Shown piece after piece: positions 23,770 to 36,639 of a stretch of DNA of 64,000 nucleotides. Below the pieces are notes generated by a model. That model saw nothing but the letters and a program-made list of their open reading frames with translations. It did not search any database and had not been told where the DNA came from. How positions within the stretch are numbered: position 1 is the stretch's first letter; every line of letters begins with the position of its first letter. The DNA comes from Branchiostoma floridae (taxonomy: Eukaryota > Chordata > Leptocardii > Amphioxiformes > Branchiostomatidae). Made by a program: the position numbers and the translations under genes. Location: the NCBI RefSeq assembly GCF_000003815.2, contig NC_049987.1, positions 8,695,100 to 8,759,099 on the forward strand, in the 5' to 3' direction.

Positions 23770-26254
23770 CCAGTTTATAGGTTTTTTTAGCTCAGTAATC
23801 CAGCTCTCAAATGCAATGATTGTTTGTCACACGATTTGAAGAATATGATAATTACCAAAACTGTCTTTGTGAATGATTAAAGATTTGCTGATTGCGAAAC
23901 CCATTTTGAAAGTCTCGGATCTCTAGAGAAACTAATGATAACCTTTAACTAGAGAAGAGGATATGGTGCTACCAATGTAGACAATCCTGCATCATCTAAT
24001 AACGAAAATGAAGCTAACGAACCTAGTCCACGTCCCGCGGGGTTTTGATTATTATCAACATTAAATATTTTGCTCTTAAAGAGATTATATGCTGTCAGTC
24101 CCGTTCATGTATTTGTCATACATTTCATAATTTGGCATTAGATATGCAAAAGCATACGAAACAGGAGTGCATTCATGTTGTATGTGGGCGTACTTAACAT
24201 ATGGAAATCGTGAATATTTGGACGAGGGACTACTGCAAGACGTAAAACGAACAGGAATCGTCTCCATCACAATACTGTGGCAGATGGGCACTGTATCTCC
24301 TCTAATGGGGAGACTCTTCCATGGGATCAAACATTCATTCCACCAAACTACCTTTATCTCCTGTAGTAAAGTGCCTTTTCTCGGCCTGATGAAGTGGCTA
24401 GACGGTGTTCGTACATTCCTAGTCGGTAAAGAAATAGAGGATGAATAATTCACCAGTTTTATGGCCGCCATTACCAGAGGTGTACAAGACAGAGTGTAAA
24501 AGCATTGCGAGCAATCTCTGGGCTAAATGTTGGCTATATTTGGCCTTCACTATTGTGCGAGGACTATGCTGGCTTCTAGCGTTATTATATCCATCGGATC
24601 ATACACAAAATTAGTATTAGCTGTGGACAAACAGTACTATAAAACACCATCGTATCATTTAGTCTTAGTCCTTGCTTTTAGCATCGGGCACCCTTCTCTA
24701 TTGATGCCTGCCTGCCTATGTGCCTGCCTACCTGCCTGTCTATTGATGAAACTGGGTGATTTACTATGATCAGCCAAAAGACACACATAATATGGCATTC
24801 TGGCATGTGCACATGGCGTTAACCAGGATGTGAAATTTACACAAAATCTTTCATATCAAGGACCATTGACGGAATGTAAATTGAATGTAAGCCCCGCACA
24901 CTCAATGTGAAGACAATCCCCCCTTAACTACAACAAAAATGTAGTGTGTCATAGTATCATGGATATCTAATCTGCTTGTTTAGTGGCGAGTGCATCAAAA
25001 CGGCTGAGTTCAATAACTAACAACGTTAGGCATACAATCACCCCGTGTCTTGTGAGTCCCTTATCCCATTTTCCATGTGAACGATCCAAATTGAAAGCTC
25101 TCAGCCCTTCGGATTATGTGGGGTGCATTACTCGGACGCGACTGAACGGATGTGGCTGAGCAAACCTTGTGATTGATGGGATCCAAAAAGCCGTGTTATC
25201 ACGTACACCACCTTTAGCGCCAAAGGTCTATTTGCAAATAGATTCCGAGATTACCGTAATTAGGGATGGATCTGGTGTATGGAACATACAGAATTATAAG
25301 ATTCTATTTCCTCGTCGATTGTCTGCAGGCGATGAGTAGCTGTCAAAGGTGAATGACAAGTGTCAGGGATCTAAACAGCTCGGGCTACTTTAGTTGTTCT
25401 CTTCAAGGCCTAAACCTTTAAAAGTGTCAGTGAAAATGTGCACGTAGCCACTTTTAGAGTCTAAATGCCTTTGTGATACCTATTTGCTCATCCTAACTTT
25501 CGTAAGTCAATTGTAATTTGTAACGTAATTGGTGAATACGTATCATAGTATAAAAGCTGAACAGTGTGATTAGGGTGGATATTTTGCAAGTTGAATGTCG
25601 TCTGTGGCTTCATCCCCAGTTTCTATAGAATAGATATGATACATTAAGACACTACTCCAACTACAGTATAATTTCCCATGTATTCCCAGTTTTGAAGTTT
25701 GGTGTACAGAAATGATGCATTAACGTGGTTCCTCAGGACCCCAGTCAGGTCAGGCTCTGTATTAACACACTGCTGCTGGTCCAATCTAACGCATCAGCGC
25801 TGATCGCACACTCGGATTTATCACACCTGAGTAATAGTGGTTGTCGTATGCCACCACAGCCATACCGTTCAACTGGGAATTCTTGAAAAATTGGCATCTT
25901 ATGTGGTCTAGGTTTTACTTGAGGGTCTAAGTGTGCATAAAATGCAACTGTTTCATATTCGCATACCAACCTTGGAAAATCTATGGCTATAGTTGTTCCT
26001 TTAGAAATGAAATGAAAATGACAAGGCAAAATAGTTTCACATGCAGATGCCTTGAACGAACATGCTGTATGAGTTTCATTTCTTATTGTTCGCGTTATTT
26101 GCAATCGTTCTTTTTATATTAAATGATTACTAATTTATGTCATTGTGGATGACAGTTTGTTAAGTTTATGATAAGTGTTCCTTTGGGACTTTGGAACGTT
26201 TAAGACATCAGTAGAACATCCTCACTGTGTAGTACATACTGTGCATGTGACGTC
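23770..26254. other. Gene-free DNA
   Basis: No exon recognised. It contains a perfect 16-bp palindrome at 25227-25242 (separate entry). Confidence 0.35.
25227..25242. promoter_or_regulatory. Perfect palindrome TCTATTTGCAAATAGA
   Basis: A 16-bp perfect palindrome containing ATTTGCAAAT, close to POU-dimer sites, preceded by CCAAAGGTC and followed by GTAATTAG. Possible transcription-factor cluster; no functional evidence. Confidence 0.2.
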
Positions 26255-26470
26255 GAATGACCGAGTGGCTCGGTTAGTTGACACGACATCGAGAGGTCAA
26301 TATTTCGATTTCAGTCATTCCTGGCTATATGTTGTATCCTTAGGAAAAGCAATTAAAATTAACATAACATTTCTCAATCCGCCTTCCAATACCAGTCCCT
26401 AGCGAGACACAGTGGATAACAGCCCACTGCCCCTTCGGTCTCAAAAACGCTCTGGGACTCCCTCTACTTT
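26255..26470 (+). mobile_element. tRNA-derived SINE, degenerate copy
   Basis: ACCGAGTGGCTCGGTTAGTT resembles a tRNA A box and GGTCAATATTTCGATTTC a decayed B box 20 bp on. The 3' part, AGACACAGTGGATAACAGCC then CACTGCCCCT, matches 41487-41520 almost exactly, so both belong to one SINE family. Confidence 0.65.
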
Positions 26471-28296
26471 ACCTTCCTTCAAGTACATACTGTCATCAGT
26501 AACCATAACTTCACCATTCCGTATTCACAATATAGAGTCGAGAACCCGTCTGACCTGGCAGGTACTCGGCGGAATGAAAGACCCCCTGGAGAACACTGTG
26601 TTCTGTCGTCTCTATAACAAAAGACATTCAATCGACACTCATCATTAACGCAAGGTCATAGTCGGGTAACTCTTAACAAGTTTACAGCCAGTAAAACCTC
26701 CGTGCTAATTGCAGTGAATCTAATGGCCAGGAAGGAGTTTTCATAAATGACGGAACCTGCCTATAACAGCCTCTTCTATACTGATCGATGAAGTACTTAT
26801 CCGAAGCAACACTTCATAAACCCCGGAGTAAGCCTTTAAGTCGGCAACTCATAAATGTCTCTAGCGCCTAATGTACCTTTCACAACAAGTAAATGGCATC
26901 TGTATACATTCTATATCAATCGAGAATGTAATGACTTGGAGATAATGACCGAAATTACTACTTTCACGAACCACTTTTCAAGAAAGTCAGCGGTGCATCG
27001 ATATAACGAACCTAGCTTTATGGGTAATAACTCTACGTTTTATTAACATCTGGATACATGGCCTTGATAGGGAAGGCATTAAAAGTTCACTGCCGTGGTA
27101 GAATGACTGCATAGGTAAGACTCACCCATAAATACATGTATTTAACTTGAAATGGATTTTAAATATTAAATGAAGGGAAGCCAGTACAAGGTCTTCTGGT
27201 AATGATAACCTAGTGGATAGTACAGCTACAAAGTTGAGCATCATAAATAAGCATCGTAAAAGGGGATAGTATAAGCTCGAAGATCATTGTGAGCACGTGT
27301 CTTGGTAATAAAAACACCAGAGGCAACTCACTAGAATAGCAACTGGCATTTTGTGGACGTCAAATTTATGCATCTAGTAAGATCAACAGATGACATTCTG
27401 ACGTTCCATATACTCTCCTTGTGCGCGCTACAACAGAAACTAAACAAACAAAAAATTCCCTTCGACACACCATACCTTGTCCACCGTTTAGTTTTGTAAG
27501 CGCTGATAACGCCATTACTTTCAAGTACGTGTTTGCCTCTGATGGTCTGCATACAGCGTCAGTTTGACGCCTCTATCACCCTTTCGCACTTCTCTTCTCA
27601 AAATGTTTTGATAATGTTTTGCAATGACTTTAATGACTTAAACTGAACCATTTGCGTAGAAGAAAGATCTGACAATTACTGTGTGCCTACTTTTATTTTA
27701 GGTATTTCCAAAACTCTGTTTGAGCCAGATATCTTTCGTAGTATTCAATCGTCCCTTTCGAGATTGGGTAGGACCTTTTATATGACCGCTAGAAGAATGA
27801 CCTCGGGTATGACCGCCAAACCGAGGACGTCGGTCACAAATTATGGTGATTTTTCGAGGCTATTACCCAGGTCTCATCAATCGGACATGGCCAGATGGTG
27901 CGTTAAGAACGGCAGAGTTGTAAGGAAAACCAGCAGGCCGTTTAGACGGTGGAAAATTGAAAGCCATGATTATACAAGTAACGGCATAAAAGGCAGACGT
28001 TATGCATATGAACGGTCGATGCGTCAATGTCGTCTGAGTTCCGGTATCGATTGCATAAAAGCATTGCCGATTAAAGACGAAGATTGCAGGCTCCATCACC
28101 AGATCAATACAGGTTTAGATTTACAGCAAACCACGGAGCCAAACTCGATCGCCCGTATCATGAACTTGTTTGCAGTTGCAAAATGATATCCCACATTTCT
28201 ACCATTTGCGCTGAGGTTGTTAATACCACCCTAATTCAGGTCGTCTGGACTTATCTGATAGCTATTTTAGTCATCAGTCCTTCAGACGTTATGATT
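26471..28296. other. Unassigned DNA before the satellite array
   Basis: An open frame of 167 codons at 27683-28186 follows a plausible acceptor (TTTTATTTTAG). It is rich in Arg and Ser, matches no family I know, and has no matching upstream exon, so it is not called as a gene. The 27.8-28.1 kb stretch contains several TAA/ATTA-type motifs. Confidence 0.35.
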
Positions 28297-29602
28297 TACT
28301 ACTCACAAACTTTCTTTCGTTACATCACCGACATATGGCTTCTTATCTACAAACCTTACTACTCAAAACTTTCTTTCGTTACATCACCCACATACATGTA
28401 TGCTTCTTATCTACAATTTTTACCACACATCATTTTTTTTTCGTTACATCACCCCCATATGGCTTCATTATCTACAAGTCTTACTACTCAAAACTTTCTT
28501 TCGTTACATCACCGACATATGGCTTCTTATTTACAAGCCTTACTAGTCAAAACTTTCTTTGGTTACATCACCCCCATATGGCTTCTTATCTACAAGCCTT
28601 ACTAGTCAAAACTTTCTTTGGTTACATCACCCCCATATGGCTTCTTATCTACAAGCCTTACTACTCAAAACTTTCTTTCGTTACATCACCGACATATGGC
28701 TTCTTATCTACAAACCTTACTACTCAAAACTTTCTTTCGTTACATCACCCCCATATGGCTTCTTATTTACAAACCTTACTACTCAAAACTTTCTTTCGTT
28801 ACATCACTCATATATGGCTTCTTATCTACAAACCTCACTACTCAAAACTTTCTTTCGTTACATCACCCCCATATTGCTTCTTATGTACAAGTCTTACTAC
28901 TCAAAACTTTCTTTCGTTACATCACTCATATATGGCTTCTTATCTACAAACCTTACTACTCAAAACTTTCTTTCGTTACATCACCGACATATGGCTTCTT
29001 ATCTACAAACCTTACTACTCAAAACTTTCTTTCGTTACATCACCCCCATATGGCTTCTTATTTACAAACCTTACTACTCAAAACTTTCTTTCGTTACATC
29101 ACTCATATATGGCTTCTTATCTACAAACCTCACTACTCAAAACTTTCTTTCGTTACATCACCCCCATATGGCTTCTTATTTACAAACCTTACTACTCAAA
29201 ACTTTCTTTCGTTACATCACTCATATATGGCTTCTTATCTACAAACCTTACTACTCAAAACTTTCTTTGGTTACATCACTCACATATGGCTTCTTATTTA
29301 CAAACCTTACTACTCAAAACTTTCTTTGGTTACATCACCCCCATATTGCTTCTTATGTACAAGTCTTACTACTCAAAACTTTCTTTCGTTACATCACCGA
29401 CATATGGCTTCTTATCTACAAACCTTACTACTCAAAACTTTCTTTCGTTACATCACCCCCATATTGCTTCTTATGTACAAGTCTTACTACTCAAAACTTT
29501 CTTTCGTTGCATCACCCATATATGGTTTCTTATCTACAAACCTTACTACTCAAAACTTTCTTTCGTTACATCACCGACATATGGCTTCTTATCTACAAAC
29601 CT
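28297..29602. repeat. 59-bp satellite array, about 22 copies
   Basis: Unit beginning TACTACTCAAAACTTTCTTT and containing CGTTACATCACC..ATATGGCTTCTTATCTAC. The unit is 59 bp, and because 59 is not divisible by three each forward frame cycles through all three readings every 177 bp. The unit has no stop in any forward frame, which produces overlapping open frames of 345 to 455 codons. Units differ at a few fixed positions (CCGACATATGG, CCCCCATATGG, CTCATATATGG, CCCCCATATTG). The first two or three units are the most diverged. Confidence 0.97.
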
Positions 29603-30117
29603 TGTCCAAGAAACGCGTCAAACTGGAGGACGGACTGCCCCCGGTGAAGTCGTAAGCGTCCGTATATTTATTGTCCTACTTTTCCCAAGCAGCTGGGCGT
29701 AGATAAAGAAAGCGGAGAAAAGTGATTAGGATGTTAGTCACACATGTCAGGAAATCAATGCGCACTTCAGCACTTGACCGTGTGAAGGCCACAGGGATAC
29801 GTTACTTTCAAATACTTACGGCACCACTCAAATTTGTCTCATGAGAATTTGTAATGAAACTAAGAGGATAAAATGATCCAAAAGGTTTCAACACCAGGAA
29901 CCGTTTATTACTAACCCATTACAGAGGTGAAGGGTCAACTGACCTTCGTAGCATTTATCATCTTGTTACCTTGACCTCTAAAGCCATCACAAGGTGGTAA
30001 GGCGTTTCATTGTTTAGTTCGATGAATGTTAGACATCCAGGTAATAAGATATGCCAAAAAGCCTCTTCCTCTCATTTTGCATATTGACTCATAGTTACCT
30101 TTGCCAGATTACCTTTG
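29603..30117. other. Unassigned DNA
   Basis: Nothing recognised. Confidence 0.4.
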
Positions 30118-30320
30118 CCAGAATGGCTAAGGTTATGTTTTAGGCTTGTGAGTCTGTGTGTCTGTCTGTCTGTGTGTTAACAGTATAACTCAAGAAGCCT
30201 TTGATGGATCCCAATAATATTTGGTAGGTGGGTAGGGGTCGGGAAAACGAAGGTCAAGTTCGATAATGGGCTCCCTGGCGGCTTGCTAAGGTACTGCAGC
30301 AAAACCTCAATTTTTTTAAT
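30118..30320 (+). repeat. Dispersed repeat, forward copy
   Basis: GTGTGTCTGTCTGTCTGTGT, then AATATTTGGTAGGTGGGTAG, AAGGTCAAGTTCGATAATGG and AAGGTACTGCAGCA occur in the same order, inverted, at 31432-31640. Confidence 0.7.
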
Positions 30321-30477
30321 CTCGTGTTCTGGACCTGCTGTGGTTATGATTTTTGAGTGGTAGATAGCCCTTGGTGCAGAGAGTAAGTGCTTTAAGTTTG
30401 GACTCCCTAGCGGCTTGTTTGGAACTGCAGTCGCTGATTTCCTTTCAAACTTTGGACGAGAATAACTCGAGAACGTG

Positions 30478-30995
30478 CTGATGGATCGTCATGGTTTTTG
30501 GTATGTAGATAGCCCAAGTAACATTGTACACAATGGAATACCAATTATGCAAATCAGCAACTAATTTGCATAATTAATGAGGAAAGTTTATAAATCCACT
30601 GCATTTCATGATAGGACTTTCAAACTTGTCACATATATAGATGAGGAAGAGAGAAATATCAATGCATATTAATTATGCAAATGACGGCCTCATTTGCATA
30701 ATTAATGAGAAAATATAAACATGTTGACGGATCGTCATGGTTTTTGGTATGTAGATAGCCAAAGGGAAGACTTACATGATGGAATTATAATTATGCAAAT
30801 TGACTGCTAATTTGCATAATTAATGAGAAAAGTTTGTAAATCCACTGCATTCCTTATAGGACTTTCAAACTTGTCACATTTTTAGCTAAGAAAGAAGGAA
30901 ATATCAATACACATTTATTATGCAAATGATGCTTGATACAATTTAATATTATTATGTAAATCTAATCTGCATAGGGATCTAATTTGCATAAACAA
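30478..30995. repeat. Tandemly duplicated repeat with four octamer-like inverted pairs
   Basis: GATCGTCATGGTTTTTGGTA occurs at about 30485 and 30729, a 244-bp period. Within it TTATGCAAAT and ATTTGCATAA face each other four times: 30545/30564, 30673/30692, 30791/30810 and 30918/30982. Flanks such as TCCACTGCATT..AGGACTTTCAAACTTGTCACAT are also duplicated. Confidence 0.8.
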
Positions 30996-31431
30996 TGGCG
31001 AAATGTTATGAACCAACTCCAGGCATATAAAATAAAATGTAATGAGTAACACATTTATGTGTACAGACATCATTCTACATAACAAACCTGGTTTATTTGG
31101 CAAAGGTATGTGTTCGTTGAACTCTAGTTTGGATATAAAAACTCTCTCCAACAAGATTTCTCCAGTGTCACTTACGATAGACACCAGATGGTTGTCTGAG
31201 CTGAAACGTTTGACCGTTTCCATAATCATATCCAGTTGCTTGAGTGGTGGTTCATTGTTTATTCAAGAATTGATGAAAACTACATGTATCATGTCATTGA
31301 CATTACAATTGTAAGTGTATTAGAAAACCGCTTAAGTATGCAAGCATTAAGAGCATCCTTGCAAAATATACGCCACGTATGCCTTACGTTACAAGACAGG
31401 TACATCTGACCATATCATTATCGAGACCATG

Positions 31432-31640
31432 GCACATCAATGTCAAAAGATACGAGGAACGGAATTTCTGCTGCAGTACCAAGGTCACATACCAGGGGAC
31501 CCAAAATCGACCTTGACCTTTGTCTTCCCAACACCTACTCACATACCAAATATCATCGTAATCCTGACTACAAAAATCCAGAAGCGCAGACAGACAGAAA
31601 CACCCAAAACTATATCTCCATTTTTCGTCTAAACCAACAG
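31432..31640 (-). repeat. Dispersed repeat, inverted copy
   Basis: Reverse complement reads TGTCTGTCTGCG, ATATTTGGTATGTGAGTAGG, AAGGTCAAGGTCGATTTTGG, GTACTGCAGCA, the same series as 30150-30310. Confidence 0.7.
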
Positions 31641-33312
31641 TGATTCTAGGCGTGCTTCCCATCGATAAGAACGTCCAGTTCTGCTATCTAACGAAAACAA
31701 CGTTAACCATGCATGTCTGCAATGTATGATACCCAAGTAGGATATCATAAGCCGGCAAGACTAAGAACGATTTCTTCACGCGGTCCTTAAAGATAAACCC
31801 TAGATGCTAACCTATTTTCCAAACGCTAGACTGAGATATTATGTCCCACAGGCATATTAAGATCGTAACGATGCTTGTGGATGAGTGATAAAACTGAAAC
31901 TGACAGTCTTCTGATCGTGTTTAGAAGGGATTGAACTGCAACATGTAGCTCAGCAAGCTCCTATGTGCATTAGTTTACTTATCTAGTCTAATAAAGCCAC
32001 CAGGCGCCAGCTACGATAAGACACATCTACTATTATACAAGCATGAAATGTTACATTTGCATACCGATACGCTTCTTTGATGACAAAAGAAATGTGCTAT
32101 ATTTCCAACCCATACAGGAAATGTGGAACAAACCTAGCTGGTGCAAATTTGTCTCGACAGTGGTGGTCTAACAAATTATAGCATACGTCCACTCATGTTA
32201 TACTTACTTATTTGATTTATCGCGCACAGGGAAGTAAGCCACCATAACAAATATACTCAGTTGCAATGATTCACTTTCTGTGAACGGTAAATTCACAATC
32301 CAGACAAAGGTTTGCATAAGGAATAACGTGAAATATAACCTGAGTGCGAATCATCGGTGTGTCTGCATAATTCAACCACCGTAGTTTCAAATGAGTAAAT
32401 ACAAAGCTTGACCTGAAAAAAAGACAAAGAAGGTTTACCGTTTACTACGGTTTAGTGATAAATGCATGAAATTACTTCTTTGCACTTTATTTTAACATTT
32501 CTGAATAGCCAAAAATACCTTGAAAGTAAAATCAATGAACGTACTTATTCGGACCCTTCTACTTTAATTGCTCATGACACAATGATGAATTGGGCCATCT
32601 TATCTCGTCCAAGCAGACGTCACTAAACTTCGTGTGAGGTAGTGAGGTGTATTGTTCAACTTTCTTGGGTGTTAATTATTTCTGCACAGTAGGGTGGTTT
32701 CGCGGTCTTAACATTTAAAATGACAGTCTGAAAAGACAACGTGTTCTCTATCAGTTGTTACGACCCACAGGTTGTATCACATTGTGGAAAGGAAGACATC
32801 ATTCGCACTTCTTCTCAGATAGTCTTGTCTTTCAGCATCAGCTTAACATTCGCAGAAAGGCTGCATAAAGTTGTCAACAAGATTAAGTGACAAAGGTTTT
32901 AGAGATAACGTTATAGCCAGTTTAAGACAGTCTGGCAAAAGGTTTTTGTGTTATCATGACGAGCGTGAAGGACGTGAACCGAAGTCTGGGACCCTGATAA
33001 ATGCTATACAATTAATCATGTTGTCCATCCATATACCAAATGGAGGAAACATCATTCACTTTGCCAGCCTAGGCCTTTAATACAGTTTGATTTATTCAAA
33101 GTGGTGCAGTTCGGTCTGCGCACCTTGAGTCATAACCATTAATAGACTTAAAGACAAACTAAGCAATATTACAACGTCAAAGTGGAAATATTCTGAATAA
33201 GGCAATTTGCATGATATTGACATCTACTGCACTGTATTCTCGCATTTACATCATAATTTGATACTTTGAGCGGTTAAAAACAGCCCAGAGACAAGTTGCA
33301 CGAGGATATTCC
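31641..33312. other. Unassigned DNA
   Basis: No gene or repeat recognised. Confidence 0.4.
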
Positions 33313-34138
33313 TTATTATCATATAGCCAGATGGAGTTGGCCAATCAGAGGCCCCCATTTCCCATGGGTTATCAGGCAGTAACCTCAAAAGTGGTCGGTT
33401 ATTCTAATAATCGACCACTTTTTGGACCGCACCATTATACAGGGGACAGTCATGAATTTTTTTTGCACTGTTGTTTGTGTGTAAACCATGCATAACCTGT
33501 CAAAAATATTATGATTGATTGGTTATGTTAATTAGGGCTCCACATGGGGAATATAGGGATACTTGAAAAGGAATTATGCTGATTTTACACATTTTCATTA
33601 TGGCTTTCTAACGTGATTAAGCCGGTACCTTCCTAAATCACTTCATATATACGTACTTTGTCGTGCCCAAGTGAAAAGGCTCTGCATGGGGGGTACCAGG
33701 ACTCCACTTAATACATGTAGTTTGTATTGCAAATAAGCCACATGTTGATGCTGATATGCTATCTCACAAACAGATGATTAGTTAAAATTATTACTTAAAT
33801 GATGATGATGAAATAGTTTAATGTTTGTATTATATATAGACACTATTGTACAATATATATATTGCAAATGTATTTTTATGTAATGTATTAAAGTGTTTAT
33901 TTGTTATAAATGAATTTGTGTGAAATAACTGTCAGTTGGATAGGCTATATGATAATAACGTTAATGCCCCGCCTTATCCTCGGTGTATATGGTGAGATAA
34001 TCCCTGGTCAGGTGCGATAACCACCTCATAAACCACCTCGTTCGCTACGCTCACTCGGTGGTTTATTCGGTGGTTATCGCTGACCAGGGATTATCTCACC
34101 ATATACACCTCGGGCCGGGGCATTAACCCTTTATTATC
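33313..34138 (+). mobile_element. Element copy 1 with terminal palindrome
   Basis: 33314-33991 is repeated almost exactly, inverted, at 38329-39005. The core has inverted ends: TTATTATCATATAGCC at 33313 and GGCTATATGATAATAA up to 33958. A long palindrome follows, arms about 33950-34040 and 34056-34138, built of GTTAATGCCCC, GTGTATATGGTGAGATAATC, CCCTGGTCAG and GGTGGTTTAT sequences. TTATTATC occurs as a direct repeat at both outer edges (33313-33320, 34131-34138). No coding capacity. Confidence 0.75.
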
Positions 34139-34637
34139 GTACCCCCCAAAAATAAGGACTTGATCTGGAATCCTTGTGCAACTCATTCCCGCGCTGTTTT
34201 TAACGGCTCAATTTATGAAATAATGATGTAAATGTGCTAATGTAGTGCATTAGATGTCAATATTATACAGACTGCCTTATTCAGAATATTTCAACTCTTA
34301 ACAATGTGATATTGCTAAGGTTACCTTTAATCAGCTTCCCATCATCTGCTGAAGTATAACGGTGTCTAGAAATAACTGCATTGTGCCTTTTTAAATGGCC
34401 TGTCAATCTGAAGAAATCTTTGTAGGTAATATTCTTTGGTTTACCTAATATGTTATGTTACATTACAAAATAGTAACATGTAGAAGTACAAACTTTTATT
34501 CTATTAACAAAAGTACAAAAAGCACGTAATATACTGTCTTGACATTAATGATTATATCTGACTTTGTAACGCGTTAACGATCCGTTTGAAGTCTTGACGT
34601 ACGAATGTCCATGTTGATAGAAATTGGTAGAAGTATA
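34139..34637. other. Unassigned DNA up to the gap
   Basis: Nothing recognised. Confidence 0.4.
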
Positions 34638-34737
34638 NNNNNNNNNNNNNNNNNNNNNNNNNNNNNNNNNNNNNNNNNNNNNNNNNNNNNNNNNNNNNNN
34701 NNNNNNNNNNNNNNNNNNNNNNNNNNNNNNNNNNNNN
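34638..34737. other. Assembly gap (100 N)
   Basis: Exactly 100 N, a typical placeholder for a gap of unknown size. Confidence 0.99.
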
Positions 34738-34752
34738 TTGACTGCTGCTGAC

Positions 34753-34767
34753 ACTCTAGAGGATCCC
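34753..34767. other. 15-bp match to a plasmid polylinker
   Basis: ACTCTAGAGGATCCC (adjoining XbaI and BamHI sites) equals part of the pUC/M13 multiple cloning site and lies 15 bp from the gap edge. Bases on both sides do not continue the polylinker, so this is a possible cloning artefact, not a proven one. Confidence 0.35.
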
Positions 34768-36639
34768 AGACATGGCGATATATAATTGTGCTGAAGCAAT
34801 AAATATAATTGTTCTTTTGAAATGTAGTGCGTTTAAGTAATACGTTTCCATTCTTCTTCCCTGAGATGCACTTATAAAGAGGGAGTGGAGCAACTAAAGA
34901 TTCTGATTCCTGATTATCAAACTAAAGAACAAACTTAAGATGTTTCTCCACCCTTGCCGACAGTGCCACTAAATGACATGCCACCCACGGCGTGCTCTGC
35001 TTATCTTATCCTCCAATCACCAACATTGTCTGGGATATACGTATCAAACGATAAATCATCCTTATCTGTAACGTTATAGCTTAAGTCTGAATTCCCAAGT
35101 GAGTTGTCAAGAAATTATTTACACAACAACGGACCATTAAATAAAAAGATAGAAAAAAGAAAATCGATTATCTTCAGCGCATTAAGAAGCCACATACTGT
35201 ACAAGTCACACCCGAAAAGCTTAGCACACAGCTTCAGTAACGATGCATTGTAACTACGTATACATACATTTACCGCAGCCTGGTTTTCGTCCCCTAGCGG
35301 CCAAACGGCGGAGAAAGGCAAAATCCCTTGGTTGATAGAATATACATGGTCTGGCGTATGCCATTTGAAGCGTGATTTCCCTAAGAATACGGCAGATGAC
35401 TAAGTTACGATGTAACGTTTATCAGGGGTAATAACATTCGTGCATAAGAACACAGATTTACAATAGCCTACTCCTGAACACAAAAACCATTTCGCATTAA
35501 TCAACGTTGTTGACAGGCAAGTACCCAAATTCCTTAACATCGATCTATTGTACCTGACACGGTGAAACATCTGCCTATGTTATCTCTTTTAAGCAGATGT
35601 CCTGCGATTTCCTTTTTCCACTGTATCAAGCCATAGCTGCTAATGAAGCGTTAAATTTAGCCCATTCAGGTTGTCTATGCTGGTAGTTTTGTCCCCACAT
35701 CAACAGGTAGTGTGACGCCTCCCATGGGGACCGTGAATATGTAAGGAAATGTCTGCTTCAATAAGTACCTACTGTTTGTGTAGGGAAGCGGGTTAAGAGA
35801 AACGTTGCAGGCCTCATTGCCAAACTGGACCGCCACAAGCTGCTTAATCGGCTGGAAAATGGACAGGAAGTCCATTCGAGGGATTTGTAACGCTTTCCAG
35901 TTGGAAAATGATTGCTAGTTGTCGATACATTAGTCATGGTAAATTGTTAGCAGTTCCATTTAGAAGTTTACCAACTGATTTCATTTTGCTGACATGGCGA
36001 CATGCGTGACCTTGTTACATCGTGTGGGGTCAATTATAGGGAAAGCTTCGCAAAATCAACATCGGAATCTTCACCCGAGAGAAAATGTTTTATCGGTGAA
36101 GTCAACTGGATTCTCTCAGAAGAACCGCTTCCGCACCACTCTGCAAAGTGCATGCAAACATCAAGCAAAGAAATAACTCTTGCTCGATATGCCAATTTTT
36201 CGTGAGGAGAAACAAGCTTTTCTGTTATATAGGAATCTTATAGGGTTGATAACTAAACAATGTGTATATGGATACACATAGCATTGAAGAAAAACTGTCA
36301 ATGCTACCCCCTCTCCTGAATGAAAATCTTGTTACTTTAGAGTATTCTGAAATTGCAAAACCTCGAGACTCCTGTCAGCACTTCACTTTTATTGGCAATC
36401 AAACATCGTCCAATGGTAACGGGCCAAAATAAAGAAGATAATTCAATATTCTCAAGGAGACGTCCAAGATTTCGATCGAAATCTAAGTTCGAGGCATTTC
36501 ATACTCTACAAGTAGTGAGTCCTAATTCATGTACATTCATGACATACATCTCATTACGAATGATCTGCGTGAGTATATTGAATACATCCAAATGTTAACC
36601 CTTGTCCTGCTGGGAATTTTTTTGGGTCTAATTTAACCC
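34768..36639. other. Unassigned DNA
   Basis: No gene or repeat recognised. Confidence 0.4.

Noticed and set aside
24085-24471. 128-codon minus-strand frame
   Set aside because: No family resemblance; the opposite strand is open as well, so likely chance.
27683-28186. 167-codon open frame after a possible splice acceptor
   Set aside because: No recognisable domain, no partner exon in phase; length is not exceptional for a 64-kb window.
28335-29702. Open frames of 455, 362 and 345 codons
   Set aside because: They are three rotations of one stop-free 59-bp satellite; no start context, splice sites or domain supports a gene.
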